33,119 nt of DNA from the NCBI GenBank assembly GCA_009692465.1, contig SHZD01000043.1:1-33119 (forward strand), given 5' to 3'. The translations under genes were made by a program, and so were the position numbers. This DNA is from Myxococcales bacterium (GTDB lineage Bacteria > Myxococcota_A > UBA9042). The notes beneath the pieces were generated by a model. The model did no database searches, was not told the DNA's origin, and saw only the letters and a list, made by a program, of their open reading frames with translations. This document shows, piece by piece, positions 1 to 8,787 of this stretch (position 1 is its first letter; every line of letters starts with the position of its first letter).

Positions 1-153
1 ACACGGCCAGCCCAGACACGGCCAGCCCAGACACGGCCAGCCCAGACACGGCCAGCCCAGACACGGCCAGCCCAGACACGGCCAGCCCAGACACGGCCAG
101 CCCAGACACAGAGCGCCCCAGACACAGAGCGCCCCAGACACAGACCGCCCCAG
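1..153. repeat. Tandem array of 15-bp then 16-bp units
   Basis: Seven exact copies of a 15-bp unit (ACACGGCCAGCCCAG) fill 1-105 and probably continue left of the window. Three copies of a related 16-bp unit (ACACAGAGCGCCCCAG, one with a G-to-C change) follow at 106-153. The array ends next to the ribosome binding site of the small gene at 168. There are no spacers between units, so this is a minisatellite and not a CRISPR. Confidence 0.97.
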
Positions 154-167
154 ATACGGAGCCAATC

Positions 168-413
168 ATGATCAAAAAAATCACAGTTCTAGCAGTCACG
201 GTGGCGGTCTTGGGTGCCGCTGGTAGCGCAGTCGCCGAAGAGAAGTCGAAATTCTATGACTTTTCGGATCAGTTGATTGACGGTGAAATCAAGAAGCCGA
301 CGACGTTGGTTCTCGATGTGCGCCAGCGGGCCAAGTTCGACAAGTTGCTCAAACTCAAGAAGTCCTTTCGGCCAGCTCTGCTCGACACCGCCAAAGAGCG
401 GATGCTCAAGTAA
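168..413 (+). CDS. Small secreted protein, unknown function (81 aa)
   Basis: An 81-residue protein with a clear Sec signal: Lys-rich start (MIKK), a hydrophobic stretch to about residue 20, and a probable signal peptidase I site after AVA at about residue 23. The mature part of about 58 residues is charged, with many Lys, Arg and Asp, and has no Cys. A GGAG at 158-161, six bases before the ATG, supports the start. The gene lies between two tandem arrays, and its promoter would have to be inside or left of the first array. The mature sequence is not one I can assign to a family. The signal peptide and RBS make a real gene likely; the function is open. Confidence 0.75.
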   Translation: MIKKITVLAVTVAVLGAAGSAVAEEKSKFYDFSDQLIDGEIKKPTTLVLDVRQRAKFDKLLKLKKSFRPALLDTAKERMLK

Positions 414-429
414 GCGCAATCTAAGCGTC

Positions 430-498
430 TATTTGCGCAATCGAGCCGCCCCTATTTGCGCAATTGGGCCGCCCCTATCTGCGCAATTGAGCCGCCCC
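430..498. repeat. Three 23-bp tandem repeats in a 310-bp gene-free stretch
   Basis: Three near-identical 23-bp units start at 430, 453 and 476. Each begins TATYTGCGCAAT and ends GCCGCCCC, and a degenerate piece (GCGCAATCTAAGCGTC) precedes them. They lie just after the stop of the small secreted protein. The rest of the 414-723 gap shows no gene; it holds only a weak promoter candidate near 643-670 and the RBS of the next gene. Confidence 0.93.
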
Positions 499-642
499 GG
501 CCCATCCAGAGGCAGCGGTTGCGCGGCGACAAACTGGCCTCACCATCAGCGACCCGGGATTCGGCGGACGGCAGCCCCCATGCCGCCCGCGCACGAACCG
601 CTACTGCGGGCCGACACACCCCACCACACTAACGTTTTCACA

Positions 643-670
643 TTGCGCCGCTGCGCGTCTTGGGTACACT
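643..670 (+). promoter_or_regulatory. Weak sigma70-like promoter candidate
   Basis: TTGCGC at 643-648 and TACACT at 665-670 are separated by 16 bases, and the downstream gene starts at 724. Only three of six -35 positions match the consensus. The -10 resembles the TAAACT and TATACT boxes seen at other starts in this window. Confidence 0.3.
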
Positions 671-723
671 AGCCAACTTGCCCCGCGTTGGCCTTTTGCC
701 TGCGCCCGAGCCTGAGGTTCACT

Positions 724-2973
724 ATGCACGCCCAATTTACCGCCGCCTTTGGATTGCGGATGGTTTCCTTGCTGTCCCTGCTGACTGTGGCTGGCCTGAC
801 CAGTAGTGCTTGTTCCTCGGGCGCCCCCACCGGCAACGGCAGCTCCAGCGGCACCAACGGTCAGGGCAGTGGCACGTCGACCAACGGCAGCGGCAGCGGC
901 AGCGGCAGCGGCTCAGGCACTATCAAGACCGACAATGATCAAGCCGTGGCCGTGCGCGAAGTCTCCAAGACAGTCGGCAACGGCGCGAAACTGGCTATTT
1001 CAACGGGTGAATTGGCCCAAGGCGCCACCACAACTCGGGTGCTGACGGTCTCCAACAGCGGTAGTTTCAGTAGTTTGACGGTGACCAAGCTGGCCTTTGA
1101 GTACGCGCCGACTCCGATTGAAGGCGACAAGCCGGCCTTTGCGTGTGCCGTGGTCAAAGACGCCACTGAAACCCCGTGCTCCGCGTTTACCGGCATCGAT
1201 CTGTTTCCGGCCGGCAAGGGTTCGCCTAGCTCATTCTCGATCAACATCACGTTTCTCAAGTACGCCGACGCCGCCCAGCGCAGCGCCACCTTGCGGGTGG
1301 TGAGCAACGACGTCAAAGGCAACAAGGACTACGCGATCAGCTTTTACACCACCTCTGGTCAAGCCCGCATCGGCGTCCAACCGCAGCAAATCGACTTTGG
1401 CTACGTTCCGGTCGGCACCTCGCCGGTGTCCGCTGCGGCCGTGCTCAATATCGGCAGCTCAGATTTGGTGATTACCCAAGTGGACTTGTCGCAACTGGAC
1501 AAGGAATTCTTCAAGGTCGTGTGGAACGGCAAAGAGTTTGCGACCGGCGGTCCGGTCAATCTCGAACCGCCCGCAATTATAAAACCCAGTGATTCTATTG
1601 AGTTTTCGGTGCTGTTTACTGCCAAGGACGACAAGCCGCGTTCCTACGATATTCGCATGCTGACCAACGACGCCAGCTTGACCGTCGACGGCGTCGGGGT
1701 CAAACGGGTGCCGGTCAAGGTCAATTCGACGGGGCCGTGCTTGCTGTTGTCGCCCAAGGCCGTGGTGTTCGGTGCCACCCCGGTGGGTCAGGCCAAAGAA
1801 CAGATCCTGATGGTCAAATCGTGCGGCGACGAAGCGGTGGTGATTTCCAAAATCGCCTTCGACACCCCGCCTGGGGCCGGCAATTTCGCCGTCAAATGGG
1901 AATTGCTCAAGCCCACCGCAGCCGAACCGACCTCTGACGCCCCGCTCAAACTGGCACCCAACGCTAGCGCCGCTCTGACCTTGATCTACACGCCGACCAA
2001 GTTGTCGCCGACCAGTGCCACCGGCACCGTCACCCAAGACACCGCGAGCTTGACCGTCACTTCCAATACCGCGGCGGGCACCGCCAAAGCGACACTGGAA
2101 GGCTATGGCGCTTCGGGCGACTGTCCGACCCCGAGCATCACCATTGCCGAAGGCGACACGGTGACCCCGCAGACCGCGCTGCACATGGACGGCAAACAGA
2201 GCTACGCGACCGGCGGAACCATTGCCAAATTCCAATGGGAAGTCGAGCAGGCCAAGGGCTCAGTCAGCCTGTTTGCCCCCAATGCCACCAGCAGCGCCGT
2301 GACATTTCAGCCCAATGTCGCTGGCGACTACACCTTTCGCTTACATGTTTGGGATCAGGGCGGCAAAAAATCATGCGCGCCGGCCGAAAAGAAGGTCAAA
2401 GTCATTCCCGATCAGGCCATTCACGTCGAACTTATCTGGAAAACCCCGGGCGACAAGGACGAAACCGACTCAGGACCGGGCGTCGGCACCGACCTCGACT
2501 TGCACTTTGCCCACCAATACGCTGCCGGGCAGGACTACGACGGTGACAAGAAGCCCGATCCGTGGTTCGCCGGTCAGTACGACTGTTTTTGGTTTAATTG
2601 CGGCAACGGCAATACCGTTGAGTGGGGCAGCTACGATCCCAACGTCGATGACGATCCGAGCTTGGATCGCGACGACACCGACGGCGCCGGACCCGAGAAT
2701 CTCAACCTGACGCTACCCGAAGACGGCAAGACCTACAGCGTCGGCGTGCACTACTACAACGATTTTGGCTTGGGCAAATCCAAAGCGATTATCCGCATTT
2801 ATATCTACGGCGTGTTGCAGTTTGAAGTGACTTCTCCCGATTTGATTAAGGGCGATATGTGGTACGTGGCCAAGATCGGCTGGCCGCAGGCAGAAATTGA
2901 GTCGGCCCAAAAGGCGGCCGGCGATACCACCCCGTTTATTACCAAGAAGTACCCGGCGCCCTCTCTCGATTAG
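724..2973 (+). CDS. ASH-repeat / PKD-like surface lipoprotein (749 aa)
   Basis: The ATG at 724 is chosen because GAGG lies at 714-717, six bases upstream; the frame is also open from a TTG at 688. A hydrophobic signal (about 12-25) leads to a probable lipid-attachment Cys30 (TSSAC, an imperfect lipobox). A Gly/Ser linker follows to about residue 65. Three ASH/choice-of-anchor-D-type beta domains follow, marked by QIDFGYVPVG and AVVFGATPVG, then a PKD-like domain (about 467-565). The C-terminal domain (about 567-749) has an Asp-rich acidic segment containing DLDLHF, plausibly calcium binding. It is the first of three related lipoproteins in a row. Likely role: surface structural or adhesive protein. 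The family assignment is from motif recognition and the exact function is unknown. Confidence 0.9.
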   Translation: MHAQFTAAFGLRMVSLLSLLTVAGLTSSACSSGAPTGNGSSSGTNGQGSGTSTNGSGSGSGSGSGTIKTDNDQAVAVREVSKTVGNGAKLAISTGELAQGATTTRVLTVSNSGSFSSLTVTKLAFEYAPTPIEGDKPAFACAVVKDATETPCSAFTGIDLFPAGKGSPSSFSINITFLKYADAAQRSATLRVVSNDVKGNKDYAISFYTTSGQARIGVQPQQIDFGYVPVGTSPVSAAAVLNIGSSDLVITQVDLSQLDKEFFKVVWNGKEFATGGPVNLEPPAIIKPSDSIEFSVLFTAKDDKPRSYDIRMLTNDASLTVDGVGVKRVPVKVNSTGPCLLLSPKAVVFGATPVGQAKEQILMVKSCGDEAVVISKIAFDTPPGAGNFAVKWELLKPTAAEPTSDAPLKLAPNASAALTLIYTPTKLSPTSATGTVTQDTASLTVTSNTAAGTAKATLEGYGASGDCPTPSITIAEGDTVTPQTALHMDGKQSYATGGTIAKFQWEVEQAKGSVSLFAPNATSSAVTFQPNVAGDYTFRLHVWDQGGKKSCAPAEKKVKVIPDQAIHVELIWKTPGDKDETDSGPGVGTDLDLHFAHQYAAGQDYDGDKKPDPWFAGQYDCFWFNCGNGNTVEWGSYDPNVDDDPSLDRDDTDGAGPENLNLTLPEDGKTYSVGVHYYNDFGLGKSKAIIRIYIYGVLQFEVTSPDLIKGDMWYVAKIGWPQAEIESAQKAAGDTTPFITKKYPAPSLD
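886..915 (+). repeat. Hexanucleotide GGCAGC repeat encoding a Gly-Ser linker
   Basis: Four perfect GGCAGC copies (886-909) and one degenerate copy encode alternating Gly-Ser from codon 55 of the lipoprotein, just after its presumed lipidated Cys. This is a flexible tether typical of surface lipoproteins. Copy-number change would keep the frame. Confidence 0.9.
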
Positions 2974-2985
2974 GCCCGATCACGA

Positions 2986-3127
2986 GCACTGTCCCCACGA
3001 AGTCATGGCGGAACCGGTTCCGTTTGCTTGCTTTGTGGGACGTTACGCTCGCGCCCCCCACAGGACGACTCGCCGCTCCTTGTAAACGCCAGTGATCGGG
3101 TTGTTTCGTGACCGTTCTTTGGCCCAC
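2986..3127 (+). promoter_or_regulatory. Upstream element, copy 1 (paired with 16509-16651)
   Basis: This non-coding segment aligns with 16509-16651 upstream of the kinase. The start GCACTGTCCC is identical. Positions 3009-3053 match 16533-16577 at 35 of 45 bases without gaps. CGACTCGCCGCTCCT (3066-3080) is identical, and 3097-3127 match 16621-16651 at 19 of 31. It contains a perfect 14-base palindrome, CGGAACCGGTTCCG (3009-3022). It ends 96 bases before the vWA lipoprotein start. A shared regulatory region or leader RNA is an inference; a dispersed repeat is the alternative. Confidence 0.7.
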
Positions 3128-3223
3128 CGCGAACGGGCTTGGTGCCCTTTCAATCACGCTATCTTAGCCGCGGGTTGGCTGGCCGCCGCTCATCCCTCTG
3201 GTTTTTACGTCCTCGGAGGTCAC

Positions 3224-6200
3224 ATGCCCCGTCAGGTTTTGTCCGCTCGCCCGCGGTGGTTCGCCGCCGCCCTGCCACTGAGTTTGGCCATCGCGGTCGC
3301 CTGTTCGAACACCCCCGACGGTTCTGGCAGCGGCGCCGACGCCGGTGGCTTGCCGCCGACCGAGAAAATCTGCTCCGGCACCATCTGCATCGACGCCGAC
3401 GTCCGCATTGGGGTCAGCCCGACCAAGCTGTTGTTCGCCGACCTCGGGGCTGGCACCACCAGCGATCGCAAGGTCACCGTCACCCACATTGGCAACAACA
3501 GCACGCTGCGAGTCTCGGCCGCCAGTTTTGAGCCGGCCACCGACGAAGTCAGCGTGGTTGACTTTGCCCAGTTTGACTTGCTCCCCGGCAAAAGCCACAG
3601 CCTGACCGTTCGTTACGCCCCCAAGCAGCCGGGCAGCAAGAAGTTGTCGCTGATTTTGACCAACAACGATATCAAAGCGACCAAGCGCAAGTTCCCAGTG
3701 CCCATCGAAGTCGCCCCTGGTCAAGCGCTGCTGCAGGTGTCGCCCGATCCGCTGGACTTTGGCAACGTCGCCGCCAAGCAAACCCAAAAGTTGCAAGCCG
3801 ATCTTGCCAATATCGGCACTTTGGCCATGAATATTGTCAGCATTGAATTGAGCAAGTCGGGTAGTAGCGATTTCGCCATTGAGACCATGCCGGATCTGAC
3901 CGTCCCGCTCGCTGAAGGTGCGTCGCTGCCGCTGGTGCTGCTGTATTCCCCGACTGGCGGCGACTTTGACCAGTCGCTGTTGCATGTCGAGACCACCGAC
4001 GGCAAGAAATACAAAATTCAAGTGCAAGGCAACGAGATTGCTCCACGAATTCAGCTTGTTCCGCCCAAGATCGATCTGGGTGAACTGGAGTTGAACAAGG
4101 CCGTCACCAGTCAGGTCAAAATCTGCAATACCGGGATGGCCGCGCTCGAAGTGAGCCAGCTGGAATTGACCTCGGTTTCGCAACTTAAAGACTTGACGTG
4201 GGATCTCAAGCTGCCGCTGACGCTGCCTTCGCCCACGGTGGCTGGCTCCTGCGATTCTGGGGTGTTGTTTACCCTGACCGCCAAGACGGCGGTGCCGTTG
4301 CCCAAGAACGGCAGCCCGGGCGCCAGCATCTTGATCTCATCCAACGATCAAGCGACGCCTGTCTACAATTTGATGGTGTTTGCGGCGACCAATGCGCCCA
4401 AAATTTTGGTTACGCCCAATGATTACGTCGATTTTGCCTTCGTCGGCAAAGGGGTTAAGTCCAAGCGGCTGATCAACATTTTCAACGAAGGCTCGTCACC
4501 CTTAGACATCACCAAGCTGACGATCACCGACGAAAAGGACAAGCTGGGCGAGTTTTCGATTGTCGCCGGCAATTTTGGACCGACCATGGGCACCACGGCT
4601 TCGCTGGATCCGGGCAAGAACGCAGTGTTTGACGTGCAGTTCGAAGCCAAGGGGCCGGCCGAACAAAAAGCGGAAGCGAAACTGCACATTTTCTCCAATG
4701 ATCCCGGGACGCCCGATGTCGCGGTGCCGATGTACGCCGAACGCAAAGATGGCACCGTGTGCAAGGTGACACCGGTGCCGGTCGTGCTCAATTTTGGTTT
4801 GCTGCCCTACGGTTCGTCCAAAACATTACTGATGGGGTACAAGAATATCGGCACCGGCTACTGCAAATTCAAAGAGGTGCACGCGGTGGACTGCGGGGGC
4901 AATGGCCTGCCGCCGCCGTTGGGTCCGGGAGCGGTCGTCTGCAAGTCTAAGGGAACACAGTTGTTTTCCACTAGCGCGCCGTCGACCACTTTGTTTAAGC
5001 TCGGGCCAGGCGATGTTGGCAAGATTCAGGTGACGTTCAACGCGCCTGAGGATCTTGGGTTTTTCTTGGGCAAGCCTAATGATGTCACCGCGTTTGGTGG
5101 CTTACTGGTCGCCTCATTCGAAGACGACACCAGCGGCGCCATCGTCAAGGCTCCCGACGTCAATTTGCTCGACAGCACCGCCGTTATCAAGCAACCGCCT
5201 AATCTACAAGCCAAAGTGGGCAAGGCCCAGGTCTCAGTGCTGCCAGGCCAGCTCGAATTTGGCATCGTCACTGTCGGTTGCAAGTCCCCGGCCAAAGAAG
5301 TCAGCGTGTTCAACACCGGATCGACCGAAGCCTACATCAACAAACTCGAATTGCAGGGCTGCGGTCTGGAAGTCCAAGGGGTCAATTGGCCGCCGATCCC
5401 CAAGACCGGCTACCCGATTTCGCAGGCCAAACCCGCCTCGTTTAAGGTCCAATACGGACCGCAAAATGTCGGCAAGGATCAGTGTCAGTTGATGGTCTAC
5501 ACCAGCTTGAACGGGGTGTGCACCAAAGCCGACGGCACCCAAACCGGCAAGGACTGCACGATCAACGGCGATTGCGTTGGCGTCGGCGAATTTTGCGCCG
5601 GCCAGCTGTTCACGGTGCCCCTCACCGGCGAGGGCACGCTGGACAAAGAATTCACCGACGAATTCGAGCAAGGGGCTGGCAAGCAAAGCGACGTGCTGTT
5701 CGTGGTCGACAACTCGGGCTCAATGAGCGAAGAACAGAGTAATCTTGCGAGTAATTTCAAGCAGTTCACTCAAGTCGCTGATATTTGGGCCACCAACTAC
5801 CACATCGGCGTGGTCACCACCGACATGGAGGCCAAGGAGCAATCGGGCAAGTTGCGCATCGACGGTGGGGTGCGGGTGGTGACACCTAAGACGCCCAACG
5901 CCGGCCCAGTGTTACAGAATCTGGTGAACGCCAAGGCCAATGGCTCGGGCAACGAGCAAGGCCTTGCGGCAGCAGAAGCGGCACTGACCTTGCCCAATGT
6001 CTATGACAGCAGCAAGAAATGCACCGCCGACGCCGACTGCAAAAACGACGGCGGCTATTGCGTGCCCAACGCCGACGACCCGGCGACCAAGATTTGCGGC
6101 GGCACCAACCGCACCTTCTTGCGCAAGAATGCCGGTCTCGAAGTGGTGATTTTGTCCGACGAAGAGGACAGCAGCGCCAGCGACGTCAACTATTACACTA

Positions 6201-6613
6201 ATTTCTTCTATTCAATCAAAGGTTTTGCCAACAAGAACTTGTTCCACTTGCACGCCATTGTCGGTCCTGGCGGCGGCTGCAAGGGCGCCGGTGGCGAAGC
6301 GGACGGCGGCGACCGCTACATCAAAGTCTCCCAAAACACCGGAGGCAAATTTGCCTCGATTTGCGATGCCAATTTTAGCAAAGCTCTCAAGGACATCGGC
6401 AGTGTTGCCTTTGGCTTGGCCCAGCAGTTTTTCCTGACTCGCAATCCAGAACCGGCGACGATCGTGGTCAAAGTCAACGGCAAGGTCTGCCCGCCGCCGA
6501 CTTGGAGCTACGACGGACCGTCCAATAGTGTGATTTTTCCAAACGGCAGTGTCTGTTTGCCCCAAAAGGGCGACAAGATTTCGATTTACTACAAAATGCT
6601 GTGTTTCCCCTAG
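3224..6613 (+). CDS. Lipoprotein with six ASH-type domains and a C-terminal vWA domain (1129 aa)
   Basis: The ATG at 3224 has GGAGGT directly upstream (3215-3220), which favours it over the longer open frame from 3092. A signal peptide ends in the lipobox AVAC, with Cys27 as anchor. Six ASH-like beta domains begin near residues 60, 169, 274, 393, 512 and 667, each with a PxxLDFG-like opening. A vWA domain spans about 819-1085, with the complete metal-site motif DNSGS (Asp829, Ser831, Ser833). Two Cys-rich inserts with a C-x4/5-C plus YC/FC pattern sit in the last ASH domain and inside the vWA domain. The domain set suggests metal-dependent binding to a protein or matrix partner at the cell surface. 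It is the middle of three tandem paralogous lipoproteins and has the conserved upstream element at 2986-3127. Confidence 0.92.
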   Translation: MPRQVLSARPRWFAAALPLSLAIAVACSNTPDGSGSGADAGGLPPTEKICSGTICIDADVRIGVSPTKLLFADLGAGTTSDRKVTVTHIGNNSTLRVSAASFEPATDEVSVVDFAQFDLLPGKSHSLTVRYAPKQPGSKKLSLILTNNDIKATKRKFPVPIEVAPGQALLQVSPDPLDFGNVAAKQTQKLQADLANIGTLAMNIVSIELSKSGSSDFAIETMPDLTVPLAEGASLPLVLLYSPTGGDFDQSLLHVETTDGKKYKIQVQGNEIAPRIQLVPPKIDLGELELNKAVTSQVKICNTGMAALEVSQLELTSVSQLKDLTWDLKLPLTLPSPTVAGSCDSGVLFTLTAKTAVPLPKNGSPGASILISSNDQATPVYNLMVFAATNAPKILVTPNDYVDFAFVGKGVKSKRLINIFNEGSSPLDITKLTITDEKDKLGEFSIVAGNFGPTMGTTASLDPGKNAVFDVQFEAKGPAEQKAEAKLHIFSNDPGTPDVAVPMYAERKDGTVCKVTPVPVVLNFGLLPYGSSKTLLMGYKNIGTGYCKFKEVHAVDCGGNGLPPPLGPGAVVCKSKGTQLFSTSAPSTTLFKLGPGDVGKIQVTFNAPEDLGFFLGKPNDVTAFGGLLVASFEDDTSGAIVKAPDVNLLDSTAVIKQPPNLQAKVGKAQVSVLPGQLEFGIVTVGCKSPAKEVSVFNTGSTEAYINKLELQGCGLEVQGVNWPPIPKTGYPISQAKPASFKVQYGPQNVGKDQCQLMVYTSLNGVCTKADGTQTGKDCTINGDCVGVGEFCAGQLFTVPLTGEGTLDKEFTDEFEQGAGKQSDVLFVVDNSGSMSEEQSNLASNFKQFTQVADIWATNYHIGVVTTDMEAKEQSGKLRIDGGVRVVTPKTPNAGPVLQNLVNAKANGSGNEQGLAAAEAALTLPNVYDSSKKCTADADCKNDGGYCVPNADDPATKICGGTNRTFLRKNAGLEVVILSDEEDSSASDVNYYTNFFYSIKGFANKNLFHLHAIVGPGGGCKGAGGEADGGDRYIKVSQNTGGKFASICDANFSKALKDIGSVAFGLAQQFFLTRNPEPATIVVKVNGKVCPPPTWSYDGPSNSVIFPNGSVCLPQKGDKISIYYKMLCFP

Positions 6614-6729
6614 CTTAGGTGACAGCTTTGCTGAACTTGGTGCCTCTTGTCACCAATTGTCGCGAATCTGGGCCAGACGGCGTAGCATTGTTGGACGGCT
6701 GCACGACTCAGCCGCCCGTGGGTTTGGCC

Positions 6730-8736
6730 ATGAAACTACAGTTTGAATGCGCCCGTGCTGGTTTGTGCGCGGTGCTTTTGCTGGCTGTCGCCAGCGGTTG
6801 CGACGAGGAAAACCAACTGTCGGCTAAGAGTTCGCCCAAAATCGAGATTTCGGTGGCGGACAAACCAGCGCAGTTTTCCCCGGTCTGTACCCTTTTCGAT
6901 CGCGACACCTTGCAAGGCCAGTTGGCGTCGCACAAAAAGATCAAGATTCGCAATACCGGCAGCGTCTTAGGTGCGACCGTCGATCCGCTATGCATCAAGT
7001 GGAGCGTCACCAAGAACAACACCCAACTCAAGATCACGGTCGATAGCGGCCTCAAAGTCGACGAAGCGAGGTGCGCGGGCCTAGGCTACAAAGGCTACCA
7101 AGCGGCGTTGCCCGTCAACGGCAGCCCGCTCATCCTGGATGTCGAGTACAAAGGCAATGAAAGCGGCGACAATGACCCGATTACCATCACCATCGACAGC
7201 AACAGTGAAGCCAAGGATATAGGTCTGACCAAGACCCAAAAGCTCTGTTTTGGCATCGCCACCACTGGCGTGTGCGCCGATCTCACTCCCAAAGAGGTCA
7301 CGTTCTTCAACGTGACCAAGGCCAATCCAGCCACCCAGTGCGTGGAGGTCAAGAACTGCGGGACTTCCGATTTGGTGTTTTCGGGCGCCGAATTTGAGAC
7401 CAATAATGCCCAGTATCAGATCATTGAGCAGCCCAATATCAGCGAAGTCATTAAACCCAAGGGCGATGGGGCCAATCCCGATGGCCATAAGTCGCTTAAG
7501 ATTTGCGTTCGCTACACGCCCGATGCCAATCTGGACAATGAGGATGTGACCCTTAAAGTCGCGACCAACAGCAAACAGGGCCCGGTCACCGCGTTGCTGA
7601 CGCATAAGACCCAAGAAGAGGCTAAGTGGTCCGTTGATTGCTCGGATCCCACCGGAAAGATTGGATTTTTCTTTGCCGACCCCTCTAAAGCCGACAAGAA
7701 AAAGTGTAAGATTATCAACGCAGGGCCGCCACCGCTCAAGCTGCAAGATGCGCAAGCCGCGGCGATCAATATCAGTGACAAAGACGCCGTAGAAGCCGCG
7801 TTCAAGTGCCAAGTGTTCGATCTGGGCGGTATTGCCCGGCCATTGTTCGCCATCGCGCCAGGCAAGTCTATCGACTTTGTGTGCGAATACACGCCCAATG
7901 GCATCGGCAAGCCGCCGGCGGCCAACGCGACGTTTAGCCATTCCAGCGCCGGTATTTCGGCCGGGGCGATGGCGTTACCCATTGCGGTCGGTGGCTGTGA
8001 CACCCCGGCGCCCGAGCTGGGCCCCACGCCCGACTTGTGGTTGCAAGCCAAGCCCGGCCAATCGAGCACTGGCACTTTGAGCGTGGCCAATCAGTCGTGC
8101 GCCAACATGCAACTGGTCACGGCCTGTGTCGCCCCGGCTTCGTACAAAGGCAGTGAACCGTGCACCGCACCGTCCAAGAACTTCGCGGTTGAGCCGGCGT
8201 TTTCACCGGTTGGCGTCCCGGGCTTTGGCATTGCTAATCTCCAGATTAAATTCGCTCCTGACGCCAAGGCCACCGTAAAAAATGTCAGCGATTTGCTGCA
8301 TATTTCGTATTGCAGCGGCACTTGGGCCGGCAATAAGTGCGAAGGCGGGGCGATTGTGTCGCGAGCGCTCAATTTGACCGGTGCCGTCGATTTTGACGGC
8401 AAAATCACTCCACCGACCACCACATGTGGCGTTGTTGACGACGCGGCGGGGCTGACCAAGGGCAAGATCGTGTCGCTGGTCGCTGGGGCCAAGGGTGGGC
8501 CAACCTTCGATAATCAAACATTCTTTTACCGATGGGTGCTGTCGAAGCGACCGGTCGGAGCGACGACCTGGTTTTCCGAGGCCCAGCAAACGACTGATCA
8601 GTCTAATACCGCGAAACTCTTACCCGATTTGGCAGGCGACTACGAAGTGTTATGCCAAGTACAAGCGATCAAGACCGATGACTCCTCGACGAGCGCTTGG
8701 AGTCCGCAGGTGCCGGTTACGTTTACCGTCAAATAG
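6730..8736 (+). CDS. ASH-repeat surface lipoprotein (668 aa)
   Basis: The start is placed at the ATG at 6730 because it directly precedes a lipoprotein signal: MKLQFECARAG, a Leu/Ala core, then VASGC with Cys24 as lipid anchor. The frame is also open from a GTG at 6619, six bases after the preceding stop, but that would bury the signal behind 37 residues. No strong RBS precedes 6730. Four Cys-containing ASH-like domains begin near residues 1-30, 180, 299 and 421, followed by a C-terminal PKD/Ig-like domain (about 563-668). Architecture and position make it a diverged paralogue of the two preceding genes, probably co-expressed with them. Molecular role unknown. Confidence 0.88.
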   Translation: MKLQFECARAGLCAVLLLAVASGCDEENQLSAKSSPKIEISVADKPAQFSPVCTLFDRDTLQGQLASHKKIKIRNTGSVLGATVDPLCIKWSVTKNNTQLKITVDSGLKVDEARCAGLGYKGYQAALPVNGSPLILDVEYKGNESGDNDPITITIDSNSEAKDIGLTKTQKLCFGIATTGVCADLTPKEVTFFNVTKANPATQCVEVKNCGTSDLVFSGAEFETNNAQYQIIEQPNISEVIKPKGDGANPDGHKSLKICVRYTPDANLDNEDVTLKVATNSKQGPVTALLTHKTQEEAKWSVDCSDPTGKIGFFFADPSKADKKKCKIINAGPPPLKLQDAQAAAINISDKDAVEAAFKCQVFDLGGIARPLFAIAPGKSIDFVCEYTPNGIGKPPAANATFSHSSAGISAGAMALPIAVGGCDTPAPELGPTPDLWLQAKPGQSSTGTLSVANQSCANMQLVTACVAPASYKGSEPCTAPSKNFAVEPAFSPVGVPGFGIANLQIKFAPDAKATVKNVSDLLHISYCSGTWAGNKCEGGAIVSRALNLTGAVDFDGKITPPTTTCGVVDDAAGLTKGKIVSLVAGAKGGPTFDNQTFFYRWVLSKRPVGATTWFSEAQQTTDQSNTAKLLPDLAGDYEVLCQVQAIKTDDSSTSAWSPQVPVTFTVK

Positions 8737-8787
8737 CTTGCCGATCGGCGGCACCTTGACCGTTTCCAGCCGGGGACCACCTTGAAG

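Noticed and set aside
1..153. CRISPR array
   Set aside because: Units are directly contiguous without spacers. The same holds for the arrays at 430, 13418, 15810, 20187, 20425 and 20998, and no cas gene is present.
3092..3223. N-terminal extension of the vWA lipoprotein from 3092
   Set aside because: GGAGGT at 3215-3220 and a standard lipoprotein signal right after ATG 3224 argue for the shorter protein.
3164..4183. 339-codon minus-strand frame opposite the vWA lipoprotein
   Set aside because: It is a codon-bias shadow; the plus strand carries the recognisable lipobox and ASH domains.
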